A stretch of DNA of 46,749 bases from Bacteroides sp. CAG:443 (GTDB taxonomy: Bacteria; Bacteroidota; Bacteroidia; Bacteroidales; Bacteroidaceae): NCBI GenBank assembly GCA_000432735.1, contig FR887737.1, forward strand, positions 1 to 46,749, written 5' to 3'. The notes beneath the pieces are model-generated. The model was not told the origin of the DNA and did no database searches. It saw only the letters and a program-made list of their open reading frames with translations. Of the stretch, positions 32,538 through 42,200 are shown piece after piece (the first letter of the stretch is position 1; every line of letters begins with the position of its first letter). The position numbers and the translations under genes were made by a program.

Positions 32538-33776
32538 TTATTCATCCCATACCAAGTAAGCAGAAACCAACCAATGATTTAACTCTTCACCATTTGCAAC
32601 TTGTGCATTGGGTATGCTTACCGTAAATGTATGTTTACCGGCCTGCAAGTCTTTCAAACAAATTTCTTCAGGAGCGACATCCGAACCTGGACACCAGTTA
32701 GAACGAGAAAGATCGGAAGAAGCCAAAGGTTCTTCTACCTCTTTTACCTTGTAACCATCTTCAGCTATATAAGCAGCCAAACGTTTTACAAGCCATACGC
32801 CCGTAGCCGGATTAAACCGACGGAAAGAAGCACAATCATCTCTCCAAGGAATGAAACTATATACTTCCTTACCATCGATAGAAAGTATATTCTTCTTTGG
32901 AACAAACTCATCACCTCCGCTATGGCCGCCATGACCGGTTACGATATATTTCAAACGTACATTCTTCGCATTTTTGGGAAGAACAAAGTCGGCCGAAACA
33001 GATTTGCGCGCAAAAATATCCGGATAGGTCTGACCTATATAATACACAGTATTCATCAAGGGCTCCACATGACGACGAATCAACTTTTCGCAAGGTACCG
33101 GGGTTTCCTTAACATTCAGTTCCATGCTGGCAACATACCCCTCGGCTGTCCATGTATCAATAAAGATTCCTACATAAACTTCTCCTGTAAGAGCCGGATA
33201 TAAATCTGTAATATCCTGTTCCCACTGTACACACTGTTCCCATTTTGGAATATAAACCGGACGGCGTTTGCTAGAAAGGGAATCATCATTCTGGCTGTAA
33301 TATCCCACTCCAAAAGGAGTCATGAAACGCATTAATTCTATAGTTGGCAAATAATCTTTTCCTGGAACTATACCAATCATATTTTCCAACTTCAAGCTAT
33401 CCACTTCTGGAAATTTCTTCTTTCCTTGTGCAATACTCAACAAATTAATTGCAGAATGCTTAGGAAGGACAAAACAAGAGCCTGATTTATCCCAGCGATC
33501 GCCATTCGAAGCAACCTTTACTTTCACACTAACCGTTACATCACGCTGATAATCGGGTATCTGAATTTTCTTTAAGATAATACGACCATTCACTAAATGG
33601 ATTATGCCATCACTGTCCGCTTCCGAGAAGCTTGGATACTTATCAGGCAAAAAACGTACGTTCGCATTGTTAAATACCTGTAAGCTTAAGTTTCCTTTAG
33701 CGGGTAGTTCTTTGTGACTGGCTGCATTTACTGTTAGTGTAAACAGCAAAGAAAAAAGAATAAAGATTTTTTTCAT
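32538..33776 (-). CDS. PNGase F-like peptide-N-glycosidase
   Basis: Expected to cleave intact N-glycans from Asn of glycoproteins. The 412-residue precursor has a signal peptide (MKKIFILFSLLFTLTVNA) and the two-domain PNGase F fold. Compared from memory with Elizabethkingia PNGase F: the W-D60 site aligns with W95-D96, the GCAEWC E206 site with E290 in GGDEFVP, and APDRAGWCPG with SDLSRSNWCPG (355-364). The E118 position of TETW is D207 here (IDTW), a conservative change at a catalytic residue; activity is likely but unproven. An ~80-residue N-terminal extension lacks a counterpart in PNGase F. It is the last gene of the fucosidase operon, 97 bases after the CBM9-like gene. Confidence 0.85.
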   Translation of the reverse strand: MKKIFILFSLLFTLTVNAASHKELPAKGNLSLQVFNNANVRFLPDKYPSFSEADSDGIIHLVNGRIILKKIQIPDYQRDVTVSVKVKVASNGDRWDKSGSCFVLPKHSAINLLSIAQGKKKFPEVDSLKLENMIGIVPGKDYLPTIELMRFMTPFGVGYYSQNDDSLSSKRRPVYIPKWEQCVQWEQDITDLYPALTGEVYVGIFIDTWTAEGYVASMELNVKETPVPCEKLIRRHVEPLMNTVYYIGQTYPDIFARKSVSADFVLPKNAKNVRLKYIVTGHGGHSGGDEFVPKKNILSIDGKEVYSFIPWRDDCASFRRFNPATGVWLVKRLAAYIAEDGYKVKEVEEPLASSDLSRSNWCPGSDVAPEEICLKDLQAGKHTFTVSIPNAQVANGEELNHWLVSAYLVWDE

Positions 33777-33813
33777 GTTTGTTGTAAATTCTAATGCTTT
33801 CAGATTAATAAAA

Positions 33814-33865
33814 TTCGAGTTCTCCTGATTTATACAGATTGCTGCAAATTCAAAAAGAACTCGAA
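33814..33865 (-). terminator. Hairpin between the CBM9-like and PNGase genes
   Basis: Perfect 10-bp arms TTCGAGTTCT (33814-33823) and AGAACTCGAA (33856-33865) enclose a 32-base loop. Read on the minus strand it begins just after the CBM9-like stop and ends in TTTTATT, so it may partly terminate before the PNGase gene. Confidence 0.55.
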
Positions 33866-33873
33866 ATCTTTAT

Positions 33874-34944
33874 TTATTTTTGTACAGTAATAGGCTCGCA
33901 GGTAAACTTACTAAGATTATCTACCACATAGCGTACATTTTCTTCCGGCATACTGATCGCAATACGAAAACTATGAGTAGTAGCCTCTACAGAAATATCA
34001 GAACCAGCTGGCAGGCCATTTAGTTCATCCGCAGTCAGGAAGAAACTTTCTTTCTCACGCAAGTATCTCTTTTCTTTTGAATAGAAATCCTGCTGTGCAT
34101 AAAACATTGCCCACAGCAATTTATATGCAGCCATATTATAAGGATACTTAAAAGTATCTGTTCCCTGTCCTACTACTTTATCAGAAAGATACAAGAATCC
34201 CCATCTGTCGGGCATGTGCATATCAATTTTTCCTGTCGGCATCCATACCCAGTTTTCTTCACGCTGCCCCGGCTTCAGCCATTGCACACGAGAGAAATTG
34301 ATACGCCAATACTTACCGGCTTCTCCCGGATTAGAGAAATTTACAGTCAATGCTTTATGAGGAATAGCCATTTCTACGGTCCACTGCTTGTCTTTGTCCT
34401 TTGAATTATTCAATGTTCCGTCACGATGTACAGCCAATTGAAGTCCCGGACAATCCCACTGAATCATGAAATTTCCTCCAGAACGATAAGGCTTATCCAG
34501 CATTAAATCGAAAATAACAGCTTTTGCATTGGTTTCAATTTCAAAATAATTCTGACCGTCACCATCCGGATCAAGAAAAACCTCAAAATCATTGTCATAA
34601 TAAATAATGGTATCTCGCTGATTCAGTTTCGCTTTAATGTCGTCTTCCTGCAACGTAGCAGCAACATAAAGATACTTATCGTCCCATAACATTTTAGCTG
34701 ATGTGTCATAACAAGGCTTGGCAAACCCTTCTCCACTTATATCCACAAAAGAGGAAGTTGGCTGTGCTTTCTGCCAATCTGCTTCATTCAGCTTTCCATC
34801 AATCTTTATTTTCCCATCAGTACGGTAACATACATACCCTGCGGGCAAAGTAAGCATACGCTCATACTTCGAATACAAATTCTGCGCCAGGAGCTGTCCG
34901 CCCATTGTCAACGCAAGCAAACTACATAATAGTTGTTTTCTCAT
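33874..34944 (-). CDS. Exported carbohydrate-binding family 9-like protein
   Basis: A 356-residue protein with a signal peptide (MRKQLLCSLLALTMGGQLLAQ). Residues about 45-255 form a CBM9/DOMON-like beta-sandwich: KIDGKLNEADWQKAQPTSSF, AKMLWDDKYLYVAATLQEDD, IIYYDNDFEVFLDPDGDGQN, and PDRWGFLYLSD. The C-terminal ~90 residues are helical and unassigned. It probably binds glycan in the periplasm or at the surface, or serves as an accessory protein to the fucosidase, whose gene ends 11 bases upstream. No catalytic motif is recognised. Confidence 0.87.
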   Translation of the reverse strand: MRKQLLCSLLALTMGGQLLAQNLYSKYERMLTLPAGYVCYRTDGKIKIDGKLNEADWQKAQPTSSFVDISGEGFAKPCYDTSAKMLWDDKYLYVAATLQEDDIKAKLNQRDTIIYYDNDFEVFLDPDGDGQNYFEIETNAKAVIFDLMLDKPYRSGGNFMIQWDCPGLQLAVHRDGTLNNSKDKDKQWTVEMAIPHKALTVNFSNPGEAGKYWRINFSRVQWLKPGQREENWVWMPTGKIDMHMPDRWGFLYLSDKVVGQGTDTFKYPYNMAAYKLLWAMFYAQQDFYSKEKRYLREKESFFLTADELNGLPAGSDISVEATTHSFRIAISMPEENVRYVVDNLSKFTCEPITVQK

Positions 34945-34955
34945 GGTTATTTTAA

Positions 34956-36305
34956 TTAATTACTTTCTATTACCTGACCTGCTCCCCGATACAATTTTAC
35001 CGGTCCGTCCAAGAGTACGGCAACTACCGTTATCTGTGGATCGAGTACATACTCCGGCACATCAATATACAGATTACCCGGTACCTCGCTCCAATAATTC
35101 TTATTATAGACCTTATATGACAACATTGACCCGTTGCCAACAACCCATACTCTATTCACTTTATTCATCAATCCTTTTACTTCGATTGGACCGTTCGGTT
35201 TATAAGGCAAATAAAGGTACAAAATATCACCAGCCTTGTTCAATGTTGTATATCCCTGGAAATGTTCAGTTGGAATACCTGCACGAGTATCATAGATGGC
35301 CTCTTTATGTTTTTTAGTCCAACGGCCAAATTCTTTCAGTATGGCAACCTGCTCTTCGGGAATAGTTCCATCTTCTTTGGGACCGATATCAAGCAACAGA
35401 TTTCCACCCATACTCAAACAGTCAACAAACGTACGCAATAAGATAAACGGTGACTTATAATTTGTATCCGTATACTGATATCCCCATGAATCATTCATCG
35501 TCATACACAATTCCCAATACTTATCTTCAGGACGTACGATAGGCACTCCCTGTTCCGGAGTAGCATAGTCACCATAACCCTGAATACGAGAATTGATAAT
35601 CACATTCTTATTGTCTGATCTCAATAATTCAACGATACCTTTCGAATTCCATGCTTCCGCAGTTTGTTCCCAGTCACCATCGAACCAATACAAATCAGGT
35701 TTCCATGTTTTATTCAGTTCCGACAATTGTGCCATGTTGAAATCTACAAATCGTTTCCAGCGTACAGAATCATTTGTATAACGAACCTCTGTACGTGTCT
35801 TATTCGGATAATCAGGATGTGACCAGTCTAACAATGAATAATAAAATCCGAGTTTCAATCCCTGCTTACGTACTTCCTTTACAAAAGGACTGATTAAATC
35901 ACGCTTAGCCGGTGTACATTTTACAGTACTCAGCTCCCCTGCCTTCGTATCCCACAAAGCCATACCGTCATGATGCTTAGTCGTGATCACCGTATAACGT
36001 GCACCACTCTCCTTAATTAAATCCACCCATGCTTTCGGATCATACTTTGAAGCAGTAAATCCATCTTTCTGGCTCATGTATTCTTCGTAAGGCAAATACT
36101 TATTAAAGAAAGACCAGCTCTCGGAAACTCCTTTTACTGAATAAATACCCCAATGGATGAAAATACCCAACTTGGCATTTGCAAACCACTCCATTCTTTT
36201 TTCTTTCTGTGCATCCAAAGAATTAGTAGATGCTTGCTGCGCCACTATAGGAACCATTGTGCTATAAAGAGTGACAAACAAAATTAAAATAAGTTTTTTG
36301 GTCAT
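34956..36305 (-). CDS. GH29 alpha-L-fucosidase
   Basis: A retaining exo-alpha-L-fucosidase removing fucose from glycans. The 449-residue precursor begins with a signal peptide (LILILFVTLYSTMVPIVAQQ). Family landmarks are KLGIFIHWGIYSV (46-58), TTKHHDGMALWD (108-119) and the nucleophile D209 in DLYWFDGDWEQ. A beta-sandwich domain occupies about 345-449. The general acid is not conserved across the family and cannot be assigned by eye. Placed with a PNGase F homologue, its target is probably core or antennary fucose of N-glycans. It heads the GH29-CBM9-PNGase unit. Confidence 0.94.
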   Translation of the reverse strand: MTKKLILILFVTLYSTMVPIVAQQASTNSLDAQKEKRMEWFANAKLGIFIHWGIYSVKGVSESWSFFNKYLPYEEYMSQKDGFTASKYDPKAWVDLIKESGARYTVITTKHHDGMALWDTKAGELSTVKCTPAKRDLISPFVKEVRKQGLKLGFYYSLLDWSHPDYPNKTRTEVRYTNDSVRWKRFVDFNMAQLSELNKTWKPDLYWFDGDWEQTAEAWNSKGIVELLRSDNKNVIINSRIQGYGDYATPEQGVPIVRPEDKYWELCMTMNDSWGYQYTDTNYKSPFILLRTFVDCLSMGGNLLLDIGPKEDGTIPEEQVAILKEFGRWTKKHKEAIYDTRAGIPTEHFQGYTTLNKAGDILYLYLPYKPNGPIEVKGLMNKVNRVWVVGNGSMLSYKVYNKNYWSEVPGNLYIDVPEYVLDPQITVVAVLLDGPVKLYRGAGQVIESN

Positions 36306-36452
36306 TACTGATAATTTTTATTATTTTTTATTTATCGTACTGGACATTACAAGCTTTTTCGCTAAATAATCTATACAGACATAACACTAAAATGTCTTTT
36401 TTAGTATATGAAAAATATCTTTCCCTTATTTAATACAACATACAAATCTCAA

Positions 36453-36460
36453 CAAAGGTA
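36453..36460 (-). promoter_or_regulatory. Predicted -7 element of the fucosidase-PNGase operon
   Basis: The minus strand reads TACCTTTG (TAnnTTTG). It would give a 5' leader of about 140 bases before the GH29 start and make this unit independent of susCD. Confidence 0.5.
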
Positions 36461-36491
36461 ATTATAGAATAGCTAGAATATTAGGGACTAC

Positions 36492-36941
36492 TTATTTCTC
36501 ATCATATCCATCCCACACATCTGCTCTATTCAACAAATTCATTTTCTCCATAGAAGGTTCCGTTGGAAACATAGTTCTCTCATAAACGAACACATTACCA
36601 GTTTCATCCACAAAAATATACTTACAAGGATGTCCCCAATTTGCTATTAACGGCATCTCATCCACGAAAAACAACCACGAATCACAATCCGGAGATATGA
36701 TATCCTCACTTCCCATTATCACTACTTTCGTTTTAGCAGAAAGCATATCTATCGATACATAGATATCAATTCCATTCAATTGCTTATCTCCTAATTGCTG
36801 TTTTATTAATTCATAAGCAAGATTTTGAGGAATTGGCAAAGCACCGGTATAGCTATAATCATCAGATTCATTACTACAAGCCACAAATACCATCATTGCA
36901 GACAACAATAAGAAAACACGTAATAGTTTCATAAGTGTCAA
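36492..36941 (-). CDS. Small orphan lipoprotein in the N-glycan locus
   Basis: A 149-residue protein of unrecognised family. A type II signal peptide (LLRVFLLLSAMMVFVAC, cysteine at residue 22) predicts a lipid-anchored product; the residues after Cys (SNESDDYSY) are Ser/Asp-rich, as in Bacteroides surface lipoproteins. The body contains short beta-rich stretches (NGIDIYVSIDML, CKYIFVDETGNVFVYER) and two further cysteines (residues ~105 and ~119) that could pair. It sits between SusD and GH29, where PULs often encode surface glycan-binding proteins, but it is shorter than those. Start may be M1 or M4. Confidence 0.72.
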   Translation of the reverse strand: MTLMKLLRVFLLLSAMMVFVACSNESDDYSYTGALPIPQNLAYELIKQQLGDKQLNGIDIYVSIDMLSAKTKVVIMGSEDIISPDCDSWLFFVDEMPLIANWGHPCKYIFVDETGNVFVYERTMFPTEPSMEKMNLLNRADVWDGYDEK

Positions 36942-37258
36942 TTTTAAATCAACAAAGAAAAAACAAAACAGTAGAATTCCCTAGATTAGAAAATAAAATT
37001 GTTCTATTTCTATACTTGAAAATTCTCAGCATAAAATACAACAACTTAACAGAACTGCAAATCTCCAATCGTAACTAATAACATTCTATCATAATAGTCG
37101 ATAAAATATCACAACCAGAATATTTCACTTTTCTTTTTATCTGATTACTCAATACTTTCTCACTATATAAATACATAAATAGCTTGGAAGCAATTACATA
37201 TATTAAAAGTATCCTGTAAAAACAGGATACTTTTATAATTGCTACCAAGCTATTTTTA
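36942..37258. other. AT-rich intergenic region after susD
   Basis: These 317 bases separate susD from the small lipoprotein gene. The susD-proximal end holds a nested hairpin (37177-37255). The remainder is very AT-rich, with no open frame and no clear TAnnTTTG on the minus strand. Confidence 0.6.
37177..37255 (-). terminator. Nested double hairpin after susD
   Basis: Outer arms AAATAGCTTGG (37177-37187) and CCAAGCTATTT (37245-37255) continue inward with AGCAATTA/TAATTGCT. Inside, AAAAGTATCCTGT pairs with ACAGGATACTTTT around a 3-4-base loop (about 37205-37234). It starts 3 bases after the susD stop. It likely ends or stabilises the susCD transcript. Confidence 0.75.
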
Positions 37259-39190
37259 TTAATTACGAGCTCCTATTGACCACCAAAGTGGAGTCATTAC
37301 ATTATCAGCCCCTCCTAATAATTGCAATGCATAAGCATAACCTTCTGGATCCGCATTATTCAAACTTGAAGGGAATCTCATACGTTGTGGATAATATTGC
37401 CATTTTTGACCATCTAAATAAGATGAAGGCTTCCACGCTTCCATATCAGAACCTGTCAATATAGACTCATTAGCAGGCATATCAAAGAACGGAAGTCCTA
37501 AACGACGATAATCATTCCACATTTCCAAAGCCAAATAAGGCGTCTGAGCAATATACTTTTGAGTGATGATCTTAGTCAGCTGATCGTTCAACTTCTTTCC
37601 TTTATATAATATTTTTGTAGCATCAGGATACTGATAAGTCATTGTCTTCGAGGCATTTGTATAACCATCTTTATAATTCACAGTCATGTTACTAGGTTCT
37701 ACTGTATGAGTAAATTTAACAGAAGTACCTACACGATTATAATCTTCTGAAGCCAAATAACTATCTACGTATTGTGATACACCAAAATATTCAAAACTGC
37801 TTCTAACACCATTTTCATAAGCAACCTGTGCTGAAGTCCCTGTAGTCCAACCATAGAGAGAAGCCTCCGCTAACAAGAAATATGTTTCCCAAGGACCAAA
37901 CCAAACTCGCTTATTACTACTATTACAATAGTTCTTGCCCAGCAATACTCCAGTATTCCAGATGTTATTCATCATATTGTTCTTAGCGAACTTAGAAGAA
38001 AAACTTGAACTTTGTCCTACAGGATAGTAGTTCCATGTAAACTGAGCATCCAACTTTACAAGTGCATTACCAGCATCATCAGCAAAGAAATGTTTACCAT
38101 GATTTGAAGAAGAACCTTTATCCACAAAGTTTTCAGCCGTTTGATCATTAGGTAAACAGAATATTTTCAATCCACGTGGATCAATATTTTCTGGTATACC
38201 ATCCATCCAGAACTGTTTAGTAGGATTATCAGTATTTTCTGCATAATGCTGATCAAACTTCATTCCTAAATAATTCATAGGTTTGGTATAAGAAGCTAAA
38301 TCTGGACGCTGCTCAGAAATAGCAATACCTCCTAATCCTACCAAGATATTTGACATGGTAGAAGACAACGCCTGATAATCCCACGAACGGGTGAAAACAC
38401 CAGCCCAAGCATTCCATTGATCATATTCTTGTACTGCATACATATCACTTAAATCAGTAAGTAAATTACCTTTAGCAGCATCTTCAAATTCAGCTTTTGC
38501 TTTTGATGGATTTACCTCAGACAAACGCATAGCGTAACGTAAGCGTAAGCTATTGCCTAATTTCTGCCATTTTGCTGCATTGTATGCAAATCCCGGATCA
38601 CCTTTAGCCTCCATTTCTGTTGGTTCAACAGATGTATTTATGTCAGCAGTTGCCTCTTTTAACTCAGTTAAAATAAAATCATAAGTTTCTTCTACACTAT
38701 TAAATGTAGGACTTTCAACTGTAAAGGCATCCAATGTATAGGGACCAAATGTATCAGTATATTCAGCTATTAAAAGCGCACGCCAAATACGCGCAAATGC
38801 TTTAATATTTGGATAAAACTCAGCATCATGTCCTGTTACATCAGTTCTTTTATCTACCCATTGAATTGCAAAAGTTGCATATTTCAACCAGTTAGTAACC
38901 TGATTAAAATAAGCGGCATTATATCCATCATTATAATGTCCAATATTCAAGAAAGACATTTCGCCGCAAACACGAGCAGCACTAGCCCAGTTATAAACAA
39001 CAACACGCTCTGCAACATCAGGATCTTGTTGAGCAAGATAAATAGATTGGCTCAAAAAATAATCTGGCAAAACATATTCTTCACCCACTTGTGAAGGGCT
39101 GATATTGACATCCTCAAAGTCTGAGCAACCAGCAAAACCCAATGTAGCCAGGCATAATCCAATTAATATTTTATTATTAAATTTGTTCAT
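37259..39190 (-). CDS. SusD/RagB-family nutrient-binding outer-membrane lipoprotein
   Basis: A 643-residue surface lipoprotein that caps the SusC channel and binds glycan. The signal peptide MNKFNNKILIGLCLATLGFA ends at lipid-anchored C22 (AGCSDFED). The helical TPR-like N-terminal part includes NIKAFARIWRALLIAEYTDT, and the C-terminal lobe has LALEMWNDYRRLGLPFFD, typical of SusD-like proteins; the sequence resembles the SusD-like_2 subgroup. The ATG at 39190 gives a proper lipoprotein signal; the frame is open further up, inside susC. It starts 19 bases after the SusC stop. The glycan ligand is inferred from neighbouring enzymes. Confidence 0.93.
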   Translation of the reverse strand: MNKFNNKILIGLCLATLGFAGCSDFEDVNISPSQVGEEYVLPDYFLSQSIYLAQQDPDVAERVVVYNWASAARVCGEMSFLNIGHYNDGYNAAYFNQVTNWLKYATFAIQWVDKRTDVTGHDAEFYPNIKAFARIWRALLIAEYTDTFGPYTLDAFTVESPTFNSVEETYDFILTELKEATADINTSVEPTEMEAKGDPGFAYNAAKWQKLGNSLRLRYAMRLSEVNPSKAKAEFEDAAKGNLLTDLSDMYAVQEYDQWNAWAGVFTRSWDYQALSSTMSNILVGLGGIAISEQRPDLASYTKPMNYLGMKFDQHYAENTDNPTKQFWMDGIPENIDPRGLKIFCLPNDQTAENFVDKGSSSNHGKHFFADDAGNALVKLDAQFTWNYYPVGQSSSFSSKFAKNNMMNNIWNTGVLLGKNYCNSSNKRVWFGPWETYFLLAEASLYGWTTGTSAQVAYENGVRSSFEYFGVSQYVDSYLASEDYNRVGTSVKFTHTVEPSNMTVNYKDGYTNASKTMTYQYPDATKILYKGKKLNDQLTKIITQKYIAQTPYLALEMWNDYRRLGLPFFDMPANESILTGSDMEAWKPSSYLDGQKWQYYPQRMRFPSSLNNADPEGYAYALQLLGGADNVMTPLWWSIGARN

Positions 39191-39209
39191 TTTTGTCAAT
39201 ATTAAGAAT

Positions 39210-42200
39210 TTAGAAACCAAGAGTAACATTAAATAAATAAGTACGAGATGTAGGAGCAGCAAGATTCTCAAAACCAGTGGCATTGGTACTTGTAGCATAA
39301 ACAGATTCAGGATCAATACCGTTCAAATAACTCTTAATCATCCAAACGTTATTACATGAAACTCCTAATTTAACTTGCTGGAACGGTGTATTCTTCAAAG
39401 CAGACTTAGGAATAGAATAATTCAACGAAACATTACGCAAACGAATATTTGTTGCATCATAAAGATTGGCTTCTCCAATACCCAAGTTACCACTTGACGT
39501 AGAAACAGCTCGCCAATAATCCTCTTGAGAAACAGCAATTGTGCTCGGTACATACCCACCTTTACCATCAGAGATAACACCATCAACAACAAAATCCTCA
39601 CGATTTCCACCCGGTGCTGTAACATCTGCTACACCATAAGCTTGCAGAATACGATTTGTACCAGAGAAGATATCACCACCGAAACGTCCATCAATCAAGA
39701 AACTTAATGTAAAATTCTTATAAGAGAATGTATTGGTCCATCCCAAAAGACAAGTAGCTTGCTGATCACCTATTTTTTCAGGAGTAGAGGTTCCTTGCGG
39801 AAGTCCTGCTTCATTCAACAACAGTTTACCATAATACGGGCTGTTTTCATCGGTAACACGCTGAAATTTAGTACCCCATATTTCACCATAATTACCACCT
39901 GCAACAGCATAGACATATAAATTATCATAACCACCCAATGTATAAGTCATATTTTTATATTCTTCACCTGGCAGCAATTCGATAATCTTATTTTTATTTG
40001 TTGAGAAGTTGACATTCATATCCCATGTAAACTCTTTAGTCTGGATCGGAGTTGCATTTAACATGATTTCCAAACCTGTATTCTGGATATTACCCGCATT
40101 TACCTTCATTGATTCATAACCAGAAAGACGATTCATAGGGATATTCAAAAGCTGACGTTTTGCATTAGATTTATACCACGCTACGTCCAAGCCTAAACGA
40201 TTGTTAAAAAAGCGTACTTCAGCACCAGCTTCCCAAGAGCTAATCAACTCACTTCGAACATCTTCATTATATAAAACCGAGCCACTTGTTTCTGCCATAA
40301 TACCTCCGGTAGATCCATTTGTATTGATTTGATACAAATTATATAATTGATAAGGATCCAAATCGTTACCTACTTGAGCAAATGAAGCACGAACCTTTGC
40401 ATAAGTAAGCCATGACGGCATATTCTTTTCCAATTTATTCATCATATCAGTTATAACCCATGACACAGAAACAGATGGATAGAAGAAAGAGCGATTCTTT
40501 TTACTCAATGAAGAAGACCAGTCATTACGGAAAGTAGCATCCAAAAAGGCCCATCCATCATAGTTGATACCCAACGTACCATATAACGAATTAATTTTCT
40601 TACGCGTAAAACTTTGCTCTTGTGTGAGGTCACCTTTATCCCCATTAGTAATCCAGAACTGATTAGGTATAGTAAGTTTACCCAAACTATTTTTCAATCC
40701 TGTTGAACGACGTTCCATCATGTTACCACCTAATGTAAGATTTCCACCCCAATTTCCAAACAAATTATCTTTTTGGGCCAAGATTAAGAAGCTATAGTTG
40801 TTTTCATAAAACTTCTGTTCACTAAAGCTATAACGTCCATTATCTACGATAGGGCTACCATCATACAGTTTGGTTTCTGTTTCAGTAAAATACATATCGC
40901 TACCAGCTTTAACCTCAGCACTCAGCCAGCCTGTAAATTTATATTTTAAAGAGGCATTCATCAAAAAACGGTTACGGCTATCTTGGTTCAAATTATATTT
41001 TTGTCCCCAATATGGATTTAAGCCGCTATCTCTTTGCCACCAACGCATATCTCCATTTTCATCCAAGCAATTTTCAAAATCTGTAATATCCAAAGATACA
41101 GGAGTTGTATACATTGATAAGAAAGAACTTCCATCAGCACCCGATGAAGGACGGTTTTTCGCAATAGAGTTAATATATTGGATTTTGCCATCAAAAGACC
41201 ATCTGTCATCTTTACCAAAAGTAGTTGCAGTACGTAATGTCATATTAGTACGATGCAACTTTGAACTAGGTATTTTATTGGCATCATCCATACGAGTTAC
41301 AGATGCATAAACAGAAGTTTTATTATACATTTGCGATAAAGAGAAACTTTCTGTGGTATTAACACCTGTATTAAAATAACTGTCAATGTTATCATAATAA
41401 GACATATTTCTCTTTACTCCAGCCCAGTCAGTGTATTCTTGCCCTTCTATACGAGGTCCCCAGCTGTTACTTGATGTTGCACTATAAACCCCATCATCAC
41501 CTTGTCCAAAGGTCGTCTGACGATTAGGCTTCATAAAAATAGTTTCAGCAGAAACAGAAGCCGAGATTGTAATACCCAAGCCCGGATTTTCTCTACCTTT
41601 TTTAGTCGTAATCAAGATAACGCCATTACCAGCACGAGATCCATAAAGTGCTGCTGCCGAAGCACCTTTCAATACAGACATTGATTCAATATCTTCTGAA
41701 TTAAGGTCAGATAGACCATTACCCATATCAGTGCCAGGATTCCAATAATCGTTGTGACTTTTACCAGAGAAATCATTTGCTCCTGTAAAGTTATCCATTG
41801 GAACACCATCAACTACAATCAACGGCTGATTAAAACCTGTCACAGAGTTTGCACCACGTAACTGAATCTTAGAAGAACCACCTGCACCATTACTAGAACG
41901 TGTAATCTGCACACCTGCAAATTTACCAGTTAAAGCATTAGCCAAGTTGGTTTCACGGGCAGCAACCAAAGACTCACCTTTTACTTCCTGCATTGCATAT
42001 CCCAAAGACTTTTCAGAACGTTTAATACCCAAAGCAGTTACAACAACTTCATCAAGTACTTCTGTATCATCAGCCATTGTCAATGTACCCATATTCGGTT
42101 TAGCTGTCACTCTCTGTGTTTTATAACCGATATAAGAGATTTCCAATGTTGCCCCAGAAGCGACTCGCAACGTAAATTTACCATCGATATCCGTTATCGT

